Below, piece after piece: positions 25,587 through 32,780 of a stretch of DNA of 40,132 bases. Source of the stretch: Clostridia bacterium (GTDB lineage: Bacteria > Bacillota > Clostridia > Christensenellales > Aristaeellaceae); contig JAFXCE010000072.1 of assembly GCA_017521565.1 (NCBI GenBank), forward strand, positions 1 through 40,132, read 5' to 3'. The position numbers were made by a program, and so were the translations under genes. The notes beneath the pieces were generated by a model. It saw nothing but the letters and a program-made list of their open reading frames with translations. It did no database searches and had not been told where the DNA came from. Position 1 is the first letter of the stretch; every line of letters begins with the position of its first letter.

Positions 25587-26134
25587 ATGCTTCTGAACGA
25601 TATCGTCCGCCAGCTGGAAGAAAAACACGGCTGCACCACTGGCTGCGCAATATGGGATGCGCTCAGCGGCAAAACGCTTGCGTGCTATCGCGAGGATATG
25701 GTGTTCAAAAGCGCCAGCCTGATCAAAACCCCCATCATGCTCTGGCACTTGAGGAAGTCGAAAATGGCCGTCTGGCCCTCGACAGCAGAATACCTGTTTT
25801 CCCCTGTCACTGTGTAGTCAACGAAGCGCCTGTCATCAAGGACGGCACGGATGTTCCACTTTCCGTTCTGCTGGAGCATATGATTACGGACAGCAACAAC
25901 AGCGCGACCAACGTGCTGATTGATCTGCTCGGCATGGACAAGGTGAACGCATTCAGTAAGCACATCGGGCTTCAGGATACGATTCTGCGCCGACACATGC
26001 TGGATTATGAATCCGCCCGTCAGGGTCGGGAAAACCGGACATTGGTTTTCGCCGCTCTGGCAACTGCGCCGAGCGACGCGCAGTGCATTGCATTCCTTCA
26101 GTCACTGAGCCCGCACGTGATATCGCTTCTGTAA
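25587..26134 (+). pseudogene. Broken class A beta-lactamase-like serine hydrolase
   Basis: The first frame starts at ATG 25587 (AGAAGG upstream) and reads MLLNDIVRQLEEKHGCTTGC..., reaching the active-site SxxK motif SASLIKTPIM. After LW (about 25745) the sense passes into the +1 frame as ALEEVENGRLALDSRIPVF, so one base is missing (probably a G in TGGC). The second frame carries the SDN-like motif TDSNNSATNVLIDLLGM, but the C-terminal third with the KTG box is absent: the sequence jumps to a short tail ending HVISLL at 26134. Intact relatives are about 260-300 residues. So there are two lesions, a frameshift and a C-terminal deletion. A sequencing error could explain only the first. Confidence 0.75.
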
Positions 26135-26148
26135 ACAATCTTTTGCAT

Positions 26149-26183
26149 GAAAAACTCCTGCAGCTTTACTGCCGGAGTTTTTC
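26149..26183. terminator. Bidirectional terminator
   Basis: AAAAACTCC-GCAG pairs with CTGC-GGAGTTTTT around a short loop, with T-runs on both strands. It serves the pseudogene (plus) and the GH31 gene (minus), which converge here. Confidence 0.82.
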
Positions 26184-26191
26184 CTATAACA

Positions 26192-26225
26192 GAACAGTGC
26201 ATAGCCCGCAGGCTATGCACTGTTC
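26192..26225. repeat. Perfect 15-bp inverted repeat
   Basis: GAACAGTGCATAGCC (26192-26206) is repeated in perfect inverted form at 26211-26225 with a 4-base loop, directly beside the bidirectional terminator. No T-run follows it on either strand, so it is not itself a standard intrinsic terminator; it may protect the 3' end of the GH31 mRNA or be a small palindromic repeat. Confidence 0.7.
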
Positions 26226-26259
26226 CCCCCTATTTAGAAAGTTACGCTGAAACTCAGAA

Positions 26260-28752
26260 TTACATGCCGATGAGATCGAAGTCCTCGAAGGAAACCGTCA
26301 GCGTGACAGCCTTCTTCGGGTTCGGATACTTCACCAGCACGGCGCGCTTGCTCTGGCTGTAATACCAGCCGGTCGTCGCGGCCTCGAACTTCTTGCGGTT
26401 GAGGAAGTGCTCCAGCTTTTCGCCGCCCAGCGCGACCCAGAACGGGCTGCGCTCCTTCTTCACCATCTCCACGGTCACATGCTCAACCGTATCGGCATAT
26501 TCGCCCTCAGAAGCGAAGTCCAGCTTGACCACGCTGTCGCCAGTCATGCTGATGGTAGTCTTGCGGTAGCCGCCCTTCTTGTAATCGTTGGTGATGCCGT
26601 CGTCCTCGTAGAGTTCGTACGTGCGCTCGCCCGGAACCACAGTCAGGTGCAGGCCGGTCATATGGTCGCCTTCCATGCTCATGAACTTGTTGGTTGCCAT
26701 CGGGACGATCGCGCCCTCGCGCAGGAACATCGGAATGCTCTTGATATCGACCGGGAACTCGATCGTCTGGCCGCCCTCGAAGCACTCGAAGTTGTTGTCC
26801 CAGCGGTACCACTTGGTGCCCTTCGGGAGGTATACGCTGCGGGTCTTCGCGCCCTTCTCCAGCACGTTCGCCACGAGGATATCGCGGCCGAACATGTAAT
26901 CGAAGCTGGTATCGTAGACGTTCTCGTCATTCTGGAACTCATACACCAGCGCACGCATGATCGGCGCGCCGGTCTTCGTCGCCTCGTATGCGGCGGAATA
27001 CAGATACGGCGTCAGGCGATAGCGGAAGTGGATCGCGTCACGGATGATGTCCGCGCTGTCCTTGAACATCCACGGCTCGGTAACGGTGTTGTCGTTGGAA
27101 GCGGAGTGGATGGAGAAGCGCGCCTGGAAGATGCCCTGCTGTACCCAGCGCACGAACAGCTCCTCTTCCGGAGCGGGGCCGGCGAAGCCGCCGATGTCCG
27201 CGCCCTCGTTCGGCTGGCCGGACAGGCCCATGCCGGTGATGATCGGGATGTTGTACTTCAGGCTCTTCCAGCTGGTGTAGTTATCGCCGCACCAGGTCTG
27301 CGCATAGCGCTGAATGCCGGAGCTGCCGGAGCGGCAGACGGAGTACGGACGCGCATTCGGGTCGTTCTCCATGACCGCATCGTTGCTCATCTTGCACATG
27401 ATGTTGCACATGTTCGGCTTGAGCTGCGCAATCGTGCCGACCTTGCCCTCGAAGTAGCACTTGCTCTCGGTATCCAGCAGGGAGTCATACTCGCAGTTGT
27501 CGTTCCAGATGGAGTTCGTGCCGACCTGAATCAGGTTCTCCTTCACATACTTCTTCCAGATCTCGCGGGCGCTCTCCTTGGTGAAATCCCAGAACGCGCC
27601 CACGCCGCCCCACCACATGCCGGCGGCATACTTGCTCTCGTCCTTGCTGTCCTTGACGAACACATCCTGCTCTTCGAACTCCTTGAACCACGGATGCATC
27701 TCCAGGATGCCCGGCTTGATGTTCGGGACGTTCTGCGCATGGCGCTCGTTCATCGCGTTAAAGTAGCCCTTCGGGTCCTTGAAGCGGGTCGTGTTCCAGG
27801 TGAACACGCAGCGCTTGTTGTTATAGCTGGTGTAGCCGGAGGACAGATGGAAGCCGTCGATCGGGAAGCCCTCGGCGTGCACGGTGTCGATGAAGTCGAT
27901 GACCGCGTCGTCGCTGTCCTTCTCCAGCTCCGGATAGTACATCGAGCTGCCCTGATAGCCGAACGCGCGCTTCGGGAAGAGCATCGGACGGCCCGTCAGC
28001 TTCGTGTAGTTGTCGACCACCTTCGCAAGCGTATCGCCGCACAGGAAGAACAGATCGATGTCGCCGCCGTCCGCCTGCCAGTAGGTGTAGCGCGGCCAGT
28101 AGTTGCTCTTCTCCGCGCCCATGTTGAACACGGACTCGTAGAGGTTGTGATAGAACAGGCCAACGGCCTTCTTGGTCTCGCGGTCGAGGCGGATGTAGAA
28201 CGGAATATGCTTATACAGCGTATCCATCTTCTCTGCGTCGTAGCCCATGGCGTCGGTCGCACGCTCGCGCAGGAACTCCTTGTTCTTGTTGAGCTCGCCT
28301 GCCTTCTCGCCAAAGCCGTAGTAGCAGTCCTCTTCCTTCATGCGGGTGCGCGCCGTCACGCGCTTGTTGCCGTCCTTGGTGAACGGGCTGCCCGGCACGC
28401 TGCTGTAAAGCTCTACGCCCTCAGCATTGAAGAGCTTCACGCACAGCGGCTGCTTCTCGATGACCAGCGTCGCCTTCTCGCCGGCGAAGGTCACGGTCTT
28501 TTCGTTCTCTTCGAACGCCGGTTCTACCGCTTCCACGCGGGTGCGCTCGCCTTCAAAGAGCTTGTCCATGCGGTCTTCCCACGCAGTCGTCATCAGGACG
28601 TAGGATTCCTCCGCCATCTCCTTGTCAAAAGACACACGCATACGGACAATCTCGTCCGTCACGAAGATGATCTTGATGTCCGCGCAGTTGGTATGCACCA
28701 GATACGCCTTACCAATCTTCTCCGTGCTCAGATATTGCGAACAGATATCCAT
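26260..28752 (-). CDS. Glycoside hydrolase family 31 (alpha-glucosidase-like)
   Basis: An 830-residue GH31 enzyme, without signal peptide, so cytoplasmic. An N-terminal beta-sandwich (about 20-240, with ARTRMKEEDCYYGFGEKAG) precedes the catalytic barrel (about 260-620). The nucleophile is Asp418 in SIWNDNCEYD and the general acid/base is Asp490 in RYAQTWCGDNYTSW; C-terminal beta domains follow, including FLREGAIVPM. GH31 enzymes release terminal alpha-linked glucose, xylose, galactose, GalNAc or sulfoquinovose; the WNDN.E nucleophile motif is of the glucosidase kind rather than the ADFGE motif of sulfoquinovosidases, so specificity stays open. It lies downstream of the TRAP genes on the same strand, with an extra promoter and terminator-bearing leader. 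ATG at 28752 follows AGGAGA. Confidence 0.9.
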   Translation of the reverse strand: MDICSQYLSTEKIGKAYLVHTNCADIKIIFVTDEIVRMRVSFDKEMAEESYVLMTTAWEDRMDKLFEGERTRVEAVEPAFEENEKTVTFAGEKATLVIEKQPLCVKLFNAEGVELYSSVPGSPFTKDGNKRVTARTRMKEEDCYYGFGEKAGELNKNKEFLRERATDAMGYDAEKMDTLYKHIPFYIRLDRETKKAVGLFYHNLYESVFNMGAEKSNYWPRYTYWQADGGDIDLFFLCGDTLAKVVDNYTKLTGRPMLFPKRAFGYQGSSMYYPELEKDSDDAVIDFIDTVHAEGFPIDGFHLSSGYTSYNNKRCVFTWNTTRFKDPKGYFNAMNERHAQNVPNIKPGILEMHPWFKEFEEQDVFVKDSKDESKYAAGMWWGGVGAFWDFTKESAREIWKKYVKENLIQVGTNSIWNDNCEYDSLLDTESKCYFEGKVGTIAQLKPNMCNIMCKMSNDAVMENDPNARPYSVCRSGSSGIQRYAQTWCGDNYTSWKSLKYNIPIITGMGLSGQPNEGADIGGFAGPAPEEELFVRWVQQGIFQARFSIHSASNDNTVTEPWMFKDSADIIRDAIHFRYRLTPYLYSAAYEATKTGAPIMRALVYEFQNDENVYDTSFDYMFGRDILVANVLEKGAKTRSVYLPKGTKWYRWDNNFECFEGGQTIEFPVDIKSIPMFLREGAIVPMATNKFMSMEGDHMTGLHLTVVPGERTYELYEDDGITNDYKKGGYRKTTISMTGDSVVKLDFASEGEYADTVEHVTVEMVKKERSPFWVALGGEKLEHFLNRKKFEAATTGWYYSQSKRAVLVKYPNPKKAVTLTVSFEDFDLIGM

Positions 28753-28805
28753 TTCAGTTCATTCTCCTATTTCACATTCTTCTCTTGCAAATGGGGAGTG
28801 GACAG

Positions 28806-28859
28806 AAAAAGCGGCAGTTCCCATCCATGCAGTTGCCCGAATGGACGGAGAACTGCCGC
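28806..28859 (-). terminator. Terminator hairpin in the GH31 leader
   Basis: On the minus strand GCGGCAGTTC and GAACTGCCGC form a perfect 10-bp outer stem with an inner CCAT.CG../..ATGG hairpin, followed by TTTTT. It lies downstream of a promoter (28908-28936) and about 50 bases before the GH31 start, so it either ends the TRAP transcript or works as an attenuator of the GH31 gene. Confidence 0.75.
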
Positions 28860-28907
28860 CAGGGGAGGTAATTTCGAATGGTACCGCTTATCAAAGAGAT
28901 ATACTCC

Positions 28908-28936
28908 ATTATACAAGCGATGCATTCTGTCATCAA
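28908..28936 (-). promoter_or_regulatory. SigA-type promoter upstream of GH31
   Basis: On the minus strand TTGATG (28936-28931), 17 bases, then TATAAT (28913-28908), ten bases past the dctM stop codon. Transcription would begin near 28901 and give a leader of about 150 bases containing the terminator hairpin at 28806-28859. Confidence 0.65.
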
Positions 28937-28945
28937 GTCAAAGAA

Positions 28946-30259
28946 TTACCACATGCTCGGCACGAGGCCGCAGAAGTACGGGATGCACAGGGAGATGGCC
29001 GGGATATAGGTGACCATCATCAGTGCAACAAACATTGCCGCGAAAAGCGGAATGATGTACTTGGTGACGCCGGCAATGGAAACCTTCGCCACGCCGCAGC
29101 CGACGAACAGAACAGAGCCGACCGGCGGGGTCACGTTGCCCAGACCCATGTTCATGATGAGCATGATACCAAACTGCACGTCGCTCATACCGACGCTGCG
29201 GGCGATCGGCAGGAAGATCGGCGTGAAGATCAGCACGGCCGGGGTGAGGTCCAGGAACATGCCCATAACCGCCAGGAACACGTTCATGATCAGCAGGATG
29301 ACGAACTTGTTGCTGGAGATGCTCATCAGCGCCTGGCTGATAGCAGCCGGAATGCCGGTGAAGGACATGACGTAGGACATGATGGAGGAAGCAGCGATCA
29401 GGAACAGGATCGTCGCGGAGCCCTTCATCGTATCGGCCAGCAGGTTATAGAAGGATTCAAAGGTGATCTCCTTGTAGATGATGGAGAGTACCAGGCAGTA
29501 CAGGCACAGAACGACGCCGGCCTCGGTCGCGGTAAAGATACCGCCGAGGATGCCGCCCATGACGATGATAACCGCCATCAGCGCCGGAACAGCGTCCCAG
29601 ATGATCTTCGCCTTGGAGTCGGTCTCTTCCACATTCGAAGCCTTATAGCCTCTCTTCTTGGCCATGAAGATCGCGACAACCGCAACGGACAGACCCATCA
29701 GGACGCCCGGCAGATAGCCGCCCATGAACAGCGCAGCGACAGAGACGCCGCCTGCGGTGATGGAATAAAGAATCAGCGGACCAGACGGCGGAATCAGGAT
29801 GCCCGTCGGCGCGGAACAGATGTTGACCGCAGCGGAGAAGTTCGGATCATAGCCCTCTTCCTCCTCCAGCGGAGCAAGGATGGAGCCCATCGCGGACGCA
29901 GCCGCAACGGAAGAACCGGAAACCGCGCCGAAGAACATGTTCGCCAGCACGTTGGTGGCCGCCAGATAGCCCGGGATGCCGCCCACGAAGATGCGGGCCA
30001 TACGGATCAGGCGCTTGGCGATGCCGCCCTTATTCATGATGTTGCCGCCCAGAGAGAAGAACGGCAGCGCCAGCAGGGAGAAGGAGTCCACGCCGGAGAA
30101 ACAGCGCTGCGCCGCAACCTGCGCAAACTTATCCGCCGGGATACCGGTGGAGAACGCCGTCACGATGGACGCCAGGCCGATACCGGCAGAAATCGGCACG
30201 CCGACCAGCAGCATGGCAAAGAAGGAACCAAACAGAATCAGAGTAGACTGAATAACCAT
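28946..30259 (-). CDS. dctM: TRAP transporter large permease DctM
   Basis: A 437-residue integral membrane protein of the DctM family, the ion-coupled translocating subunit of tripartite ATP-independent periplasmic transporters. About a dozen hydrophobic helices are visible. Family features are the N-terminal LLVGVPISAGIGLAS, MNKGGIAKRLIRMARIFVGGIPGYLAATNVLANMFFGAVSGSSVAAASAMGSIL split over two loops, and LDLTPAVLIFTPIFLPIA and NLGxxTPPVG-like NMGLGNVTPPVG motifs near the end. The length is normal. It lies seven bases after dctQ and forms the usual P-Q-M order with it. Confidence 0.95.
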   Translation of the reverse strand: MVIQSTLILFGSFFAMLLVGVPISAGIGLASIVTAFSTGIPADKFAQVAAQRCFSGVDSFSLLALPFFSLGGNIMNKGGIAKRLIRMARIFVGGIPGYLAATNVLANMFFGAVSGSSVAAASAMGSILAPLEEEEGYDPNFSAAVNICSAPTGILIPPSGPLILYSITAGGVSVAALFMGGYLPGVLMGLSVAVVAIFMAKKRGYKASNVEETDSKAKIIWDAVPALMAVIIVMGGILGGIFTATEAGVVLCLYCLVLSIIYKEITFESFYNLLADTMKGSATILFLIAASSIMSYVMSFTGIPAAISQALMSISSNKFVILLIMNVFLAVMGMFLDLTPAVLIFTPIFLPIARSVGMSDVQFGIMLIMNMGLGNVTPPVGSVLFVGCGVAKVSIAGVTKYIIPLFAAMFVALMMVTYIPAISLCIPYFCGLVPSMW

Positions 30260-30266
30260 GCTTCAC

Positions 30267-30737
30267 TCATCCTTTCTTCAGGAGATTCACGTCAGCAAAT
30301 CTCACGATACGGCCAACCACGATGAACACACCGGAAATCGGCAGGATGGAGTACAGGAAGCGGAACGGAATCTGCATAACAGAAGAACGGTTGGTTGCCT
30401 TCATGGTCAGCTTCCAGCCGCCATAGACAAAGACATAGCCGATGAACGCCAGAACGAGCACTTCGATCACGATGCTCAGCACAAGGCCAGCCTTGCCCTT
30501 CGCCTTGGATTTGAACAGGTCGAAGCACAGATGCTCGTCCTTATAGAAGCAGTACGCGGAGCCGATCATAGCAGCCCAGATCAGCACGTAACGCAGGAAT
30601 TCATCGGTAACGGTAGAGGGATCCTTAAGGATCCAGCGGGTAAAGATCTGCCAGGTGCCGCCAGCCAGAAGAGCAAACATAGCGACAGCCATGATAAAGC
30701 GCATAACCTTATCCAGCACATCGTTGAACTTTTTCAC
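30267..30737 (-). CDS. dctQ: TRAP transporter small permease DctQ
   Basis: A 156-residue small membrane subunit with four hydrophobic helices (about 12-32, 47-65, 83-105, 127-147) and the family features GGTWQIFTRWILKDPSTVTDEFLRYVLIWAAMIGSAY. In TRAP systems DctQ binds DctM and the substrate-loaded binding protein. The start is a GTG at 30737 with GAGGAGA six bases upstream; the longer frame from TTG 30761 has no ribosome-binding site. It follows dctP after a 157-base gap containing a hairpin, and dctM begins a few bases later. Confidence 0.92.
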   Translation of the reverse strand: MKKFNDVLDKVMRFIMAVAMFALLAGGTWQIFTRWILKDPSTVTDEFLRYVLIWAAMIGSAYCFYKDEHLCFDLFKSKAKGKAGLVLSIVIEVLVLAFIGYVFVYGGWKLTMKATNRSSVMQIPFRFLYSILPISGVFIVVGRIVRFADVNLLKKG

Positions 30738-30780
30738 GGTGTATCTCCTCAATTCTCGCAAATAGAATCACAGTCGATAT

Positions 30781-30830
30781 AAAAAGGGGACAGGCCTGAA
30801 AGCCTGGAGGCCCTCAGATCTGCCCCCTTG
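30781..30830 (-). terminator. Hairpin between dctP and dctQ
   Basis: On the minus strand AAGGGG(G)CAG... pairs with CTGTCCCCTT with an inner AGGC/GCCT region, followed by TTTTT. A leaky terminator or stabilising hairpin after the binding-protein gene is usual in solute-binding-protein operons and would give more DctP than permease. Confidence 0.65.
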
Positions 30831-30894
30831 ATCGACTCATCAAGACAAGTCTAAGGGATGTTTTTCTTCAGAATCGCTTGTCAGAAATGGTACA

Positions 30895-31884
30895 TTACTG
30901 AGCAGCGGCAGCGCGGATCTTCTCAACAACCGCGTAGACGTCCGGCTCGGAAGCCTTCAGGTTGTCATAGATCGGCGCAACAGCAGCCTGGAACGCAGCG
31001 ATATCCACGTCGCGGACCAGCTCAACGCCGTTGTTGTTCACAGCAGCCTCGAGGACGGTGTCTTCGAAAGCCTTCCAGGCAACCTTGTACTCGTCGGTCG
31101 CAGCCTGAGCGCAGGTCTTCAGAACGTTCTTCTGGTCGTCGGACATGCTGTTCCAGACGTCAGCGGACAGAACAACGATATCCGGGATGCGGGTGTGCTC
31201 GTCGAAGGAGTAGAACTTCGCAACGTCGCCATGGTCGCGCAGCGCGGTCACGTTGTTCTCAGCGCCGTCGATGACGCCCTGCTGCAGGCCGGTGTAGATG
31301 TCGGAGTAGCCCATAACGGTCGCGGAGCCGCCCAGGTTGTTCATCATGTCGATGGCCATCTGGGAGTCCATGGTGCGGATCTTCAGGCCCTTCAGGTCAG
31401 CCGGGGTGCGGATGGCACGATCCTTGGTGTAGAAGGAGCGGGAGCCGGAGTCCAGCCAGGTCAGGCCGATGAAGCCGTCGCCTTCGGTCGCCATGTAGAG
31501 CTCATTGGCGATCTCGCCGTCCATGACGGAGTAGTAGTGCTCCTGGTTGTCAAAGACGTACGGGACGGAGTAAGCGTTGTAGAGCTTGTTGTAGTTGCCT
31601 AGGGTGGAGGCGGAGACCTTCGCCATGTCCAGCATGCCCATCTGGACCTGAGAGATCATATCGGACTCGCTGCCCAGGGTGCCGTTCGGGAAGATCTGGA
31701 TGTTGATGGTGCCGGCAGACTTCTCAGCGACGTCCGCAGCGAACGCGGTCAGGGAGATGTGAACCGCATGGTCCTCAGCCAGGTTGTGGCCGAGCTTGAG
31801 GTTGAAGGTCTCGTCAGCCAGCGCGGAGCAGGACACGACGAGCAGGAGCGCGGCGAACAGAATCGCAGCAATCTTCTTGGTCAT
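30895..31884 (-). CDS. dctP: TRAP transporter substrate-binding protein DctP
   Basis: A 329-residue DctP family binding protein. The N-terminus is a signal peptide: a basic start (MTKK), hydrophobic core, and then either a signal peptidase site after SALA or a lipobox VVSC (Cys19), the latter expected for a Gram-positive binding protein. The mature part shows LKLGHNLAEDHAVH, IFPNGTLGSESDMISQVQMG, the conserved substrate-carboxylate Arg in LKGLKIRTMDSQ, and GVIDGAENN. TRAP binding proteins of this group usually carry C4-dicarboxylates, sugar acids (sialic acid, uronates) or related acids; the ligand here is not determinable. The ATG at 31884 follows TTGGAGG. Confidence 0.95.
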   Translation of the reverse strand: MTKKIAAILFAALLLVVSCSALADETFNLKLGHNLAEDHAVHISLTAFAADVAEKSAGTINIQIFPNGTLGSESDMISQVQMGMLDMAKVSASTLGNYNKLYNAYSVPYVFDNQEHYYSVMDGEIANELYMATEGDGFIGLTWLDSGSRSFYTKDRAIRTPADLKGLKIRTMDSQMAIDMMNNLGGSATVMGYSDIYTGLQQGVIDGAENNVTALRDHGDVAKFYSFDEHTRIPDIVVLSADVWNSMSDDQKNVLKTCAQAATDEYKVAWKAFEDTVLEAAVNNNGVELVRDVDIAAFQAAVAPIYDNLKASEPDVYAVVEKIRAAAAQ

Positions 31885-31907
31885 GGTGGGTATACCTCCA
31901 ATTTTTT

Positions 31908-31935
31908 ATTTTACGTCGGCTTATTGCCGCCGCAA
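31908..31935 (-). promoter_or_regulatory. Candidate promoter for dctP
   Basis: On the minus strand TTGCGG, 16 bases, then TAAAAT, within the 58-base gap upstream of dctP. It is a moderate match; dctP could also be read from the promoter of the upstream YcxB-like gene. Confidence 0.4.
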
Positions 31936-31942
31936 TACGAAG

Positions 31943-32530
31943 TCAGCGGCGCTTTCGCGCCTTCTTCTGCGCGATCTCGTCGCGCAGCATGGCGATGATA
32001 TCCTTGAGGTTCATGTTCAGGATGTTCTTGTTGACGGCGAATTCCTTCCCCGTCTTTTCCTCGATATAGCTCCTGAACGCCTCCTCACTTCCGTTTCGGA
32101 CGCCGCCCTTGGGCACCATCACCGCCGTCTGCCTGTCGCGGAAGATATAGTAGTATTGACCATCCTCGATCAGCCGGTCGATTTCAGCGTAGGCTATCGT
32201 CAGTCCGTTGCCGATGCCGATCGACTTTCCGTCGAAGGTCATACGAACCGTGCTCGTCTGTCCCCCGCGCTGCTGAATCACACCCTCTGCCCGCACCTTG
32301 CTCGGAAAGTCCGGCGTGACAAACAGCCATGCTCCGATCATCAGGCAGATCGCCTGCGGCGCAATCGGCAGCCCCAGCAGCAGCGCCGCTGCGACCAGCG
32401 CTATGGCAAGCACATATCGCAGCACCAAACGCAGCCGTTCATACGTGTAATATTCTGTTTTGAACATCCGGCGGATGGTTTCATCACTGTATTCCATCTC
32501 TGCCTCGTAATACTGATACCCCATTTTCAT
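31943..32530 (-). CDS. YcxB-like membrane protein
   Basis: A 195-residue protein with two close hydrophobic helices (about 37-53 and 55-72) followed by a soluble domain with a GVIQQRGGQTSTVRMTFDGKSIGI stretch, an acidic IAYAEIDRLIEDGQYYYIFRDRQTAVMVPKGG motif (a beta-rich PH-like core) and a basic C-terminus ending KKARKRR. This arrangement resembles the YcxB-like family, whose function is unknown. The ATG at 32530 follows GAGGA. It lies between the AraC regulator (divergent) and dctP, so it may be co-transcribed with the TRAP genes. Confidence 0.65.
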   Translation of the reverse strand: MKMGYQYYEAEMEYSDETIRRMFKTEYYTYERLRLVLRYVLAIALVAAALLLGLPIAPQAICLMIGAWLFVTPDFPSKVRAEGVIQQRGGQTSTVRMTFDGKSIGIGNGLTIAYAEIDRLIEDGQYYYIFRDRQTAVMVPKGGVRNGSEEAFRSYIEEKTGKEFAVNKNILNMNLKDIIAMLRDEIAQKKARKRR

Positions 32531-32641
32531 GTATTCCTCGACAAAAACCTAAAAAAGCAGATGTCCTTTATTCAAATTCCTTTATAAATATTCATCTTAA
32601 TTCATAAGTTTATACAAAAAAGCGTCATCTATATGGTCCTA

Positions 32642-32651
32642 TTCGACAAAA
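32642..32651. promoter_or_regulatory. Candidate Spo0A box (0A box)
   Basis: TTCGACAAAA, the complement of TTTTGTCGAA, matches the Spo0A-binding consensus (TGTCGAA). A second, weaker copy with G at the last position lies at 32537-32546, next to the YcxB-like start. It falls in the divergent YcxB/AraC gap. Short matches like this occur by chance, so it is only a suggestion. Confidence 0.3.
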
Positions 32652-32699
32652 TCATACCAATTCTTTACCTTGTTCGCTCTGGGTTTTGTAGCAGAAACA

Positions 32700-32727
32700 T
32701 TGCAATTTGTGCTCAATCTGTTATAAT
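32700..32727 (+). promoter_or_regulatory. SigA-type promoter of the AraC regulator
   Basis: TTGCAA, a 16-base spacer, then TATAAT, 53 bases ahead of the ATG at 32781. The rest of the gap 32531-32699 is AT-rich and holds no gene. Confidence 0.7.
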
Positions 32728-32780
32728 GACAGTGTAAACACGCCTATAGCATCTGCATATTGGCAAGGAGGTCCTGCGTA

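Noticed and set aside
26260-28752. Sulfoquinovosidase identity for the GH31 enzyme
   Set aside because: Sulfoquinovosidases carry an ADFGE-type nucleophile motif, whereas this protein has WNDNCE; the TRAP context alone is not enough.
28860-28895. T-box-like word (GGTACCGC) on the plus strand
   Set aside because: A T-box riboswitch would need a downstream aminoacyl-tRNA or amino-acid gene on the plus strand; only the antisense of dctM follows, and the specifier stem is not seen.
26407-29013. Plus-strand open frame of 868 codons
   Set aside because: Antisense to the GH31 gene; composition (His/Arg/Val-rich, low complexity) is that of a shadow frame.
28622-30325. Plus-strand 567-codon frame over dctM
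   Set aside because: Antisense to a transmembrane permease; Arg/His/Asp-rich composition fits a shadow, not a protein.
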